DNA of 63,112 bases from Caldanaerobius fijiensis DSM 17918 (GTDB lineage: Bacteria; Bacillota; Thermoanaerobacteria; Thermoanaerobacterales; Caldanaerobiaceae): NCBI RefSeq assembly GCF_900129075.1, contig NZ_FQVH01000012.1:1-63112 (forward strand), written 5' to 3'. The position numbers and the translations under genes were made by a program. The notes under the pieces are model-generated. The model saw only the letters and a list, made by a program, of their open reading frames with translations, made no database searches and had not been told where the DNA came from. How positions within the stretch are numbered: the stretch's first letter is position 1; each line of letters opens with the position of its first letter. Of the stretch, positions 56,107 to 63,112 are shown piece by piece.

Positions 56107-57711
56107 ATGGATTTTATAAAAAGGTTATTTAGGCATGAGAAAGAAAAAGATAACAAACAGGACGACAGAGGAGAAGGGAACAGGCATCTTTCAAAAAAGT
56201 TAGCTGATAACGTCGCTCTTTTCAAAGAGACCTTTAAAGACTGTGACGATGTAGTATACAGGGATTTTACAGTAGGTGATGATCAGCGCTTTAAGATGAC
56301 GCTTATATATATTGATGGCATGGCCAATAAAAACCTTATCAATGAAAACATACTGAGATCTATTATGCTGGATGCCAGGCAGACACATCCTAAGACGTCT
56401 GATATTCAGGATATATTTGAACTCATCAAGAATTCGTCGCTGTCCACCTCTGACCTCAAAGAGATAGACGATGTGGACAAAATCATCGTGTACGTGCTCT
56501 CGGGACTTACTCTTTTGTTGATAGATGGTTATGACAGAGGGATTATATTTGAGACCAGGGGATGGCAAACACGGTCAATAGCGCCGCCCGAGGCAGAGAT
56601 GACTATACGAGGCCCTCAAGATTCTTTTGTGGAGACGTTGAGGATAAATACAGCTCTTGTGAGGCGTAGGATAAGAGATACCAGGCTCAAATTAAAATCT
56701 GTGCAGATTGGAACGAGGTCTAAGACCGATGTGATAATCGCATATATTGAGGACATCGCGGATGAGAATGTACTGGAAGAAGTAAAAAATCGATTAAAGA
56801 CTATAAATATCGATGCGGTATTGGAGAGCGGATATATAGAGCAGCTCATAGAAGATTGCTGGTATTCGCCTTTTCCTCAGATAGAAATAACTCAAAGGCC
56901 AGATAAAGTAGCAGCAGCCCTGTATGAAGGCAGGGTGTCGGTTCTGGTGGATAACAGTCCATTTGCGCTTTTGATGCCAGCGACGGTCAGTGTAATGATA
57001 CAATCACCTGAAGACTATTATATGAGATGGCCTATTGCCAGTGTCATAAGGCTTCTGAGGTTTTTGAGTATATTTATTGAGTTGTATTTACCTGCACTGT
57101 ATATAGCTATAACCTCGTACAATCCCGGTATGATACCGACGACCTTATCTTTATATATAGCGGCAACGAGAGCTACAGTACCATTTCCTTCGTTTATAGA
57201 GGCTTTTATGATGATGGGTGTATTGGAGATACTGAGGGAAGGCGGCATAAGGCTTCCCACCCCTGTATCTCAGACGCTGGGCATTGTAGGAGCTATAGTC
57301 ATAGGATCGGCTGCAGTACAGGCTGGTATTGTAAGTCCATTTATGGTCATTGTAGTGGCTATTACAGCGATGGCATCGTTTGTTGTGCCTAATTATAGTT
57401 TAAGCCTTAGTATGAGGCTGCTTACTTTTGGTTTTATGATAATGGCGACGGTTTTTGGGTTATACGGCATCTATATCGGGACCATTCTGATGTTGTCCCA
57501 CATGGTGATACTGAAAAGCTTTGGGGTTCCATATATTGCGTCCTTTATGAGCTATACCTCAAGGGATCTCGCGGATATAGTCGTCAGATTTCCATTGCAT
57601 TTTATGAGATACAGGCCCATGTTTCTGCAACAGAAAGACAAGGTAAGATTCGATGACAAAAGGGAAGAGAAGATAAAGAGTCGGGAGGCAGGACAGGATG
57701 ATAAAAAATGA
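56107..57711 (+). CDS. gerA: Spore germination protein, GerA family A subunit
   Basis: 534 residues. A large N-terminal soluble domain (to about 300; RGPQDSFVETLRINTALVRRR is the conserved GerA block), then five or six membrane helices, with LPTPVSQTLGIVGAIVIGSAAV. It forms the nutrient germinant receptor in the inner spore membrane with GerB and GerC. It overlaps gerB by 14 bp. Confidence 0.95.
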   Translation: MDFIKRLFRHEKEKDNKQDDRGEGNRHLSKKLADNVALFKETFKDCDDVVYRDFTVGDDQRFKMTLIYIDGMANKNLINENILRSIMLDARQTHPKTSDIQDIFELIKNSSLSTSDLKEIDDVDKIIVYVLSGLTLLLIDGYDRGIIFETRGWQTRSIAPPEAEMTIRGPQDSFVETLRINTALVRRRIRDTRLKLKSVQIGTRSKTDVIIAYIEDIADENVLEEVKNRLKTINIDAVLESGYIEQLIEDCWYSPFPQIEITQRPDKVAAALYEGRVSVLVDNSPFALLMPATVSVMIQSPEDYYMRWPIASVIRLLRFLSIFIELYLPALYIAITSYNPGMIPTTLSLYIAATRATVPFPSFIEAFMMMGVLEILREGGIRLPTPVSQTLGIVGAIVIGSAAVQAGIVSPFMVIVVAITAMASFVVPNYSLSLSMRLLTFGFMIMATVFGLYGIYIGTILMLSHMVILKSFGVPYIASFMSYTSRDLADIVVRFPLHFMRYRPMFLQQKDKVRFDDKREEKIKSREAGQDDKK

Positions 57712-58810
57712 TGACAAAATCACATCCACACAGCTTGCATCTACGCTTATAATTCAGATGCTTGGGATAGCCAGCCTCAGCCTTCCCAGAGATGTGGCTA
57801 CACAAGGTGGCTCTAGCGGTTGGACTCTTGTGGTCTTAGGTGCACTGGCTGCTATGGTGTTTTCTCTTGTTGTCACCAGGCTGGGCAGGATGTTTGTAAA
57901 CGATACTTTTGTGGAATACAGCAAAAAGATCGTAGGTAATTTTCTTGGCAACGTATTATCGTTTATGCTTGTGGTCTATTTTATATTCTTTGCAGCGGTT
58001 CAGGTAAGGGTTTTTGCTGAAGTCCTTAAGATGTTTTTACTCTATTATACGCCGTTGGAAATCGTTATTATAACCATGTTGTTGAGCAGCCTGTACATAG
58101 TGAGGCACGGGATAGAGCCTATAGCAAGGTTGAATGAGATAATGCTTCCTGTTTTTGTATTGACAGCGATTCTGGTATTGTTGCCTACATTAAAGGACAT
58201 AGATTTTACCAACCTTTTACCCTTGATGAAGGTTTCGCCATGGCCTTTTGCAAAGGGTATTATATATACAGCATTTTTGTTTACAGGTTTTGAGTTTATG
58301 CTATTTTTAGTTCCATTTCTTAAAAAGCCTCAGGAAAGCAGCAGATACACGGTTTATGCTATAGGCATTGCTGGTGTTTTAAACCTCATGCTGGTTATAT
58401 TGTCCACCACGGTGTTTGGAGTTAAGGAAAATACTCATCTGGTCTGGCCTGTTATATCCCTTATAAAGATTATCAGCGTTCCTGGTTTTTTTGTAGAAAA
58501 CCTGGAAGGCATAATGATAGGCATATGGACGCTCTCCGTTTTTACTACCCTTGACACGGTACTTTATATCATGTCGTTGGGACTTAGCAGAGTCACAGGA
58601 GCTCGCGAACACAGCTATATAGTATTGGTCTTAGTACCCATTATATATATTGTTGCCATGTCGCCAGCGGATCTGGTGCAGACCTTTGCGATGTTCAGAG
58701 CAGTCAGCGTTTATGGAGCTGCAGCATTGACGGTGGTAGTGCCGCTATTATTGTTGCTGATTGCGAGGATTAGAAATATGAGGGGCGGTAATGATGTGGA
58801 AGAGGTATAA
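57698..58810 (+). CDS. gerB: Spore germination permease, GerB subunit
   Basis: 370 residues with about ten membrane helices, an APC-type amino-acid permease fold (KITSTQLASTLIIQMLGIASLSLPRD). It likely binds the germinant. Translationally linked to gerA and gerC by overlaps. Confidence 0.93.
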   Translation: MIKNDDKITSTQLASTLIIQMLGIASLSLPRDVATQGGSSGWTLVVLGALAAMVFSLVVTRLGRMFVNDTFVEYSKKIVGNFLGNVLSFMLVVYFIFFAAVQVRVFAEVLKMFLLYYTPLEIVIITMLLSSLYIVRHGIEPIARLNEIMLPVFVLTAILVLLPTLKDIDFTNLLPLMKVSPWPFAKGIIYTAFLFTGFEFMLFLVPFLKKPQESSRYTVYAIGIAGVLNLMLVILSTTVFGVKENTHLVWPVISLIKIISVPGFFVENLEGIMIGIWTLSVFTTLDTVLYIMSLGLSRVTGAREHSYIVLVLVPIIYIVAMSPADLVQTFAMFRAVSVYGAAALTVVVPLLLLLIARIRNMRGGNDVEEV

Positions 58811-59939
58811 GGTATTTTGCATATTTCTTGTTTGTGCAATAGCCTTTATTACAACAGGTTGCTGGGATAAGGTGGAGATTGAAAAAAGGGCATTTGTCTT
58901 AACAGTAGGTATAGACAAGGCGAAAGGGGAAGATAACAAAATACGAACGGTATTTGTATTTCCCAATCTGAAAGCCTATATAAGTACGCCTATGGGTGGT
59001 GGCAAAGGCGACCCTAAGTTTGTAGTAAGCGGGGTGGGTAGTAGCATATTTGATATAGCCCGCTCTATTCAGACCAGATTAAACAGACAGCTGTATTTCG
59101 GTCATACCAAAGCGGTGGTGTTTGGGGAAGGCCTTTTAAAAGATCCGATGCTTTTCAGGCAGGTATTGGACGAATTAGAAAGATACTATGAATTTAGCAG
59201 AAAAATAAATGTGGCGTACGTAAAAGGAGATGTGAAGAAGGCTTTGTCCGCAACTCCCAAATATGAACCTATATTGGGTATGTTTATAACTGATCTATTT
59301 TCAAACGAGAAAATAACGCCGTATATAAGGACGGGCGACATAGGCAAAATATTGATACAGTTTCACAATACTAATGGCGACGGCCTGATACCGCTTATGA
59401 CTTATTCGAAAAATGATATAGAGATATCTGGTGCTGCTGTCATTAAGAAGTTTAGAGTTGTAGGAGAGCTGAATGGACGGGAGAATGCCACAGTTGAGAT
59501 AATGCAAAATCAGATGGAGGGTGGGAGTATAGTGGTGGAGAAAAATGGGGTGAATGTGCCCATACAGATATATGGTGTCAGGACCTCCAAAAGATTAATG
59601 GTGCAAAACGGGAAGATATATCTAATATTAGACAGCATATTTGAAGGAGATGTAAATGGCGATATCTTTGACAGGACCAATGAGGTAATGACGGACAAAT
59701 TTATGAAGGAGATACAGCTACTTGCTGAAAATAAAATACGGTCAGATATAATTAATACCGCCTCAAAATTAAAAAATGAGTATAAAGTAGACGTCATAGG
59801 GGCAGGGGACCTCATGAGCAAATATTATCCTGAACTTTGGGAAAAAGTTAAAAATAACTGGGATGATGAATATTTTCCGGAAGTAAATGTGATAGCACAT
59901 CCCAAAGTGTTCCTGAGGAGAAACGGGCTAGTAAGGTAG
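58794..59939 (+). CDS. gerC: Spore germination lipoprotein, GerC subunit
   Basis: 381 residues from ATG 58794 (an in-frame ATG at 58791 is the alternative). Lipobox ITTGC gives C23 and is followed by WDKVEIEKRAFVLTVGID, the standard GerC start. Domains through to the C-terminal helix match Ger(x)C. It completes a three-gene gerABC operon. Confidence 0.94.
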   Translation: MWKRYKVFCIFLVCAIAFITTGCWDKVEIEKRAFVLTVGIDKAKGEDNKIRTVFVFPNLKAYISTPMGGGKGDPKFVVSGVGSSIFDIARSIQTRLNRQLYFGHTKAVVFGEGLLKDPMLFRQVLDELERYYEFSRKINVAYVKGDVKKALSATPKYEPILGMFITDLFSNEKITPYIRTGDIGKILIQFHNTNGDGLIPLMTYSKNDIEISGAAVIKKFRVVGELNGRENATVEIMQNQMEGGSIVVEKNGVNVPIQIYGVRTSKRLMVQNGKIYLILDSIFEGDVNGDIFDRTNEVMTDKFMKEIQLLAENKIRSDIINTASKLKNEYKVDVIGAGDLMSKYYPELWEKVKNNWDDEYFPEVNVIAHPKVFLRRNGLVR

Positions 59940-60002
59940 TATAAAAACCGGTTTGTATGTCAATAATTATAACAAAAGAAAAAAGTATCTGGGGGGATCG
60001 CC

Positions 60003-60650
60003 TTGAAAAAGCTACTGATAATAATATTAGCCATAGTGTTGATATTCCTGGGTTTTCAGTACCGCTCATATGAAGCCCAGAAAGCCGATATATCCAATAG
60101 ATTGATAAGGCTTCATGTAATAGCGAACAGCGACTCTGCTGTTGACCAGGCTGTTAAATTAAAGGTCAGGGATGCGATAATAAAAGCCATGGATTCTAGG
60201 TTTGAAGGGAAATACGATATAGATAAAGCCAGAAAGCTTATAAGCGATAACTTGAGTAACATACAGGCAATTGCAGAAAAGGTACTTAAGGAAAGTGGAA
60301 TGAATTACGGAGCTAAGGTTCAATTTGGCAGATTTAATTTTCCTATTAAAAGATATGGTTCTATAGTGCTTCCGCCAGGCAATTATGAGGCGCTTAAAGT
60401 GGTTTTAGGCGACGGCCAGGGCAAAAATTGGTGGTGCGTCATGTTCCCGCCTCTCTGCTTTGCGGATATTACCCATGGGCTCACCACAGTTCAAACTGAA
60501 GACAATTTGAGCCAGGTCTTAAGTGCTGACCAATTAAATATGATTGATGAAAATAAAAACCATGAAGTGGTATTTAAATTTAAGATATATGAGGTAATTG
60601 AGCGTACATTTAACGCTTTTACAAAATCTCTGAGATTTGCATTAAAATAA
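60003..60650 (+). CDS. spoIIR: Stage II sporulation protein R
   Basis: 215 residues from TTG 60003 (GGGGGGAT upstream). Signal-type N-terminal helix then IRLHVIANSDSAVDQAVKLKVRD and NWWCVMFPPLCF, both signatures of SpoIIR. It is the signal from the forespore that activates pro-sigma-E processing. The stop codon lies inside the following terminator stem. Confidence 0.95.
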   Translation: MKKLLIIILAIVLIFLGFQYRSYEAQKADISNRLIRLHVIANSDSAVDQAVKLKVRDAIIKAMDSRFEGKYDIDKARKLISDNLSNIQAIAEKVLKESGMNYGAKVQFGRFNFPIKRYGSIVLPPGNYEALKVVLGDGQGKNWWCVMFPPLCFADITHGLTTVQTEDNLSQVLSADQLNMIDENKNHEVVFKFKIYEVIERTFNAFTKSLRFALK

Positions 60651-60680
60651 GACAGGTCGATGCCTGTCTTATTTATTTTA
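60645..60680 (+). terminator. Intrinsic terminator overlapping the spoIIR stop
   Basis: AAATAAGACAGG (60645-60656) pairs perfectly with CCTGTCTTATTT (60663-60674) around TCGATG, followed by ATTTTA. The TAA stop at 60648-60650 is part of the stem. Confidence 0.85.
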
Positions 60681-60846
60681 TGCACATTTTTTTAAATGTT
60701 CAGTATAACGATAGTGAACAGATGAATAAATATACAAAAATCATTTATAGGCTTATAAAAAATTTTTATAGCTTTTAAAAGAGTATTGCAATTAAATATA
60801 AATTGTGCTGTAATTAATACGTTAATTTTAAGAGAGGGGCGGATAC

Positions 60847-62313
60847 ATGCAGAAATTTGATCAAAACAGGACACCACTTTTTGATGCATTAAAAAGGTAT
60901 CGGGAAAGGCAAACCGTGGCATTTCACGTGCCAGGGCATAAGCACGGCAAAGGACTTAAAGAATTTACGGATTATGTAGGAGAAAATTTGATGTGGTTGG
61001 ACGTCAACGGCATGGAGGATCTGGACAACGTGTGTAATCCCGTTGGCGTTATAAAGGAAACCCAGCAGCTGGCTGCAGAAGCTTTCGGCGCTGATTATGC
61101 CTATTTTCTTGTCAATGGAACAAGTAGTGGTGTACAGGCTATGATTATGTCAGCCTGCGAACCAGGCGATGAGATAATAATACCCAGAAATGCTCATAAA
61201 TCTACTATCGGAGGAATTATTTTAAGTGGAGCTATTCCTGTGTATATACAGCCTGAAATCAATCACGAGCTGGGGATAGCTATGGGAGTGAGCGTATCCA
61301 GCGTTAAAGCCGCTATTGAGGCACATCCTTATGCAAAAGCTGTTTTTATTATAAATCCTACCTACTATGGAGTGGCATCTGATCTAAAAACCATCGTAGA
61401 TCTGGCCCACGAAAATGATATGATGGTTCTGGTGGATGAGGCTCATGGAGCTCATCTGGGGTTTCACCCTGATTTGCCTATAAGCGCCATGATGGCAGGG
61501 GCGGATATGAGTGCTGTAAGCTTGCATAAGACAGGGGGTTCTATGACTCAGAGCTCTATGCTCCTGCTGAAAGGGAATAGGCTGGATCCGGGTTATGTAA
61601 AATCGGTTTTAAATCTCACCCAGACCACCAGCGCCTCCTATGTGCTAATGGCATCGCTGGATGTTGCGAGAAAACAACTGGCCACAAAAGGCCGCGAAAT
61701 GCTGGAAGAGGTGCTGCGCTTGTCCAGGATAGCCAGAGATAAAATAAACCAGATACCTGGCCTGAGGGCCTTTGGGAAAGAAGTGACAGGAACCCCTGGA
61801 AGTTTTGCTTTTGATGAGACCAAACTCGGAGTAAACGTCATGGGGCTCGGCCTTACTGGATTTGAAGTGGAATCACTTTTAAGAAAAAGATATGATATAC
61901 AGGTAGAGATGGCTGACCTTTACAATATATTGGCCATCGTGAGTTTAGGGGATGATGAAACATCTATAGCAAAGCTGGTAGAAGGATTAAGAGGTATTGC
62001 AGCGGATCACGCGGGCCATACCATAAAAAATGCCACCAGGAGCCCTATTATGCCTGACCTCATAGTATCTCCCAGAGATGCTTATTATAGCAGAAAAAAG
62101 GTGGTCAAGTTGGAAGACGCCGAAGGAGAAATAAGTGGGGAAATGGTGATGGCGTATCCTCCGGGTATACCGGTGATTTGCCCGGGCGAGAGGATAACGG
62201 CAGAGATCATAGATTATATAAAAGCGCTGAAAAACGAAAAATGTCAGCTTCAAGGCACTGAAGACCCCTACGCTGATTATATAAAAGTATTAGGTCAGGA
62301 TTATTACAATTAA
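60847..62313 (+). CDS. Orn/Lys/Arg decarboxylase-family PLP enzyme (YaaO/SpeA-like)
   Basis: 488 residues. HVPGHKHGKG at the start, FLVNGTSSGVQAMIMS, LVDEAHGAHLGFHP and the PLP lysine K228 in SLHKTGGSMTQSS place it in fold-type I amino-acid decarboxylases (short Gram-positive form). Arginine or lysine are likely substrates, giving agmatine or cadaverine; sequence alone does not decide. GAGAGGGGCG precedes ATG. Confidence 0.88.
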   Translation: MQKFDQNRTPLFDALKRYRERQTVAFHVPGHKHGKGLKEFTDYVGENLMWLDVNGMEDLDNVCNPVGVIKETQQLAAEAFGADYAYFLVNGTSSGVQAMIMSACEPGDEIIIPRNAHKSTIGGIILSGAIPVYIQPEINHELGIAMGVSVSSVKAAIEAHPYAKAVFIINPTYYGVASDLKTIVDLAHENDMMVLVDEAHGAHLGFHPDLPISAMMAGADMSAVSLHKTGGSMTQSSMLLLKGNRLDPGYVKSVLNLTQTTSASYVLMASLDVARKQLATKGREMLEEVLRLSRIARDKINQIPGLRAFGKEVTGTPGSFAFDETKLGVNVMGLGLTGFEVESLLRKRYDIQVEMADLYNILAIVSLGDDETSIAKLVEGLRGIAADHAGHTIKNATRSPIMPDLIVSPRDAYYSRKKVVKLEDAEGEISGEMVMAYPPGIPVICPGERITAEIIDYIKALKNEKCQLQGTEDPYADYIKVLGQDYYN

Positions 62314-62316
62314 TGT

Positions 62317-62388
62317 TCTCCCTCATCAGGTTCACTAGAGCGATATTCTTTTGCACCCCTTTTTTTATAACTTACCTGATGAGGGAGA
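62317..62388. repeat. 15-bp perfect inverted repeat with 42-nt loop
   Basis: TCTCCCTCATCAGGT (62317-62331) is exactly complementary to ACCTGATGAGGGAGA (62374-62388). The loop contains CCCCTTTTTTT. It lies just after the decarboxylase stop. It may act as a terminator of unusual shape or be a small palindromic insertion. Confidence 0.6.
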
Positions 62389-62451
62389 TACTATTTTGAT
62401 ATTGTTCCTAAGATTTTCTGATGAATTTATTTTTAACTAAGACTTGAAAGA

Positions 62452-62480
62452 AGTCTCCCATCCTCTACAGGTGGGAGATG
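62452..62480 (+). repeat. Hairpin in the left part of the IS200/IS605-type element
   Basis: TCTCCCA (62454-62460) pairs with TGGGAGA (62472-62478), extendable by CC/GG over one bulged T. A hairpin about 80-110 bp before tnpB fits the subterminal left-end structure recognised by the single-strand transposase of these elements. No tnpA is visible. The exact element boundary was not found. Confidence 0.45.
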
Positions 62481-62559
62481 AATTTCTATTGTCTGCCATA
62501 GAATAATATGTCATAATAATTGTAGAGGATTTTATAATAGAAAGCCAAGGTGAGAAAAG

Positions 62560-63112
62560 ATGATGATGTGTCAGCATTTTCTCCTAGAGCCGACAAAAGA
62601 GCAGGAAGAAAAATTGTTTTATACATTGTATTTGTGCCGCAAATTATACAACTATTCACTAGAACAGAGGATAAAACATTACAAAGAATACGGCAAAGGA
62701 CTCACATACGAAGATCAGCAAAACATGCTTCCAGAATACAAGAAAGAACATCCTGAATACAAAAAAGTACATTCGCAGATACTGCAGGATGTATTGAGAA
62801 GGTTGGACAGAGCATATAAAAACTTCTTCGAAGGACGAGCAAATTATCCCAAATTCAAAGACAAATATCACTACACATCGATAACACTTCCTCAATGCGA
62901 AGCAAAAAGAAATTTCAGCAAAGAAGGATATGTGTATATAAAAAATATAGGGCATATAAAAATAAAAGCACACAGAGACTTTGATCCGAAAAAGGTAAAA
63001 ACAATAAACATAAAATACCATGCAGGAAAGTGGTATATAAACCTATCAGTCGAAATAGAAGAAGAAAAAGAGAAAGTATCCACAGGAGAAAAAGCAATAG
63101 GAATAGATAAAG
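62560..63112 (+). CDS. tnpB: TnpB, IS200/IS605-family RNA-guided nuclease, N-terminal part (runs off edge)
   Basis: 184 residues from the first of three in-frame ATGs (AAGGTGAG upstream). FLLEPTKEQEEKLFYTLYLCRKLYNYSLEQR is the N-terminal OrfB helix-turn-helix block. NYPKFKDKYHYTSITLPQ and GHIKIKAHRDF follow, and the window stops at AIGIDK, the start of the RuvC-I motif. No frameshift is seen. The RuvC domain, right end and guide RNA lie outside. Confidence 0.85.
   Translation, partial: MMMCQHFLLEPTKEQEEKLFYTLYLCRKLYNYSLEQRIKHYKEYGKGLTYEDQQNMLPEYKKEHPEYKKVHSQILQDVLRRLDRAYKNFFEGRANYPKFKDKYHYTSITLPQCEAKRNFSKEGYVYIKNIGHIKIKAHRDFDPKKVKTINIKYHAGKWYINLSVEIEEEKEKVSTGEKAIGIDK

Overview
The window reads as a chromosomal segment of a low-GC, endospore-forming, anaerobic Firmicute of the Clostridia/Thermoanaerobacterales type. 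It carries spore genes (spoIIE, spoVT, yabG, a sipL-like gene, a gerABC operon, spoIIR), formate-tetrahydrofolate ligase and a Na+-pumping biotin decarboxylase. It also has ferredoxin-type and ECF-transporter genes, and many TTG/GTG starts behind strong Shine-Dalgarno sequences. The species cannot be fixed from sequence reading alone. No rRNA, tRNA or CRISPR array was seen.

Region 1 (about 1-13,500) is an accessory, decaying region. It holds pieces of IS256, IS3, IS30 and ISLre2 transposons and relics of a conjugative element. A nucleotidyltransferase sits next to a UvrA-like ABC ATPase interrupted by one in-frame TGA. There are three HTH regulators, a P-loop kinase with a zinc ribbon, and a stress/efflux set: HxlR regulator, Bcr/CflA-type MFS pump, carboxymuconolactone-decarboxylase-like protein, an esterase remnant and an aldo/keto reductase. 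Two promoters in the stress set share a MerR-type operator with 19-bp spacers, but no MerR gene is present.

Region 2 (13,600-21,200) has a heterodimeric ABC exporter, an ECF S component, a methyltransferase, a TetM-type ribosomal protection GTPase and an HD-domain protein.

Region 3 (21,300-32,800) is the conserved block spoIIE-yabS-yabT-tilS-hpt-ftsH, followed by a thioesterase and C1/folate genes (fhs, folP, folK).

Region 4 (32,800-41,350) encodes a methylmalonyl-CoA/oxaloacetate decarboxylase sodium pump (carboxyltransferase, gamma, biotin carrier, beta). It continues with an ECF S component behind a structured leader RNA (candidate riboswitch), birA (the enzyme that would biotinylate the pump), a P1 peptidase, coaX and isoaspartyl dipeptidase.

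Region 5 (41,350-62,313) contains a LoaP-like NusG paralogue coupled to a sugar epimerase, then htrA and pth. Next come a very small PrsW-like membrane protein, mfd, a parvulin lipoprotein, spoVT, yabG, veg, a sipL-like gene and ispE. A GntR regulator, a nucleotidyltransferase, the gerABC operon, spoIIR and an Orn/Lys/Arg decarboxylase-family gene complete it. Sporulation promoters (sigma-E, sigma-G types) can be proposed for several of these. The window ends inside a TnpB gene of an IS200/IS605-type element.

The observations most worth follow-up are the pseudoknot-like leader RNA at 36,658-36,762, the orphan MerR-type regulon, the TGA-interrupted UvrA-like/nucleotidyltransferase pair, the hairpin between Shine-Dalgarno and start of the loaP-like gene, and the mini PrsW-like protein between pth and mfd.
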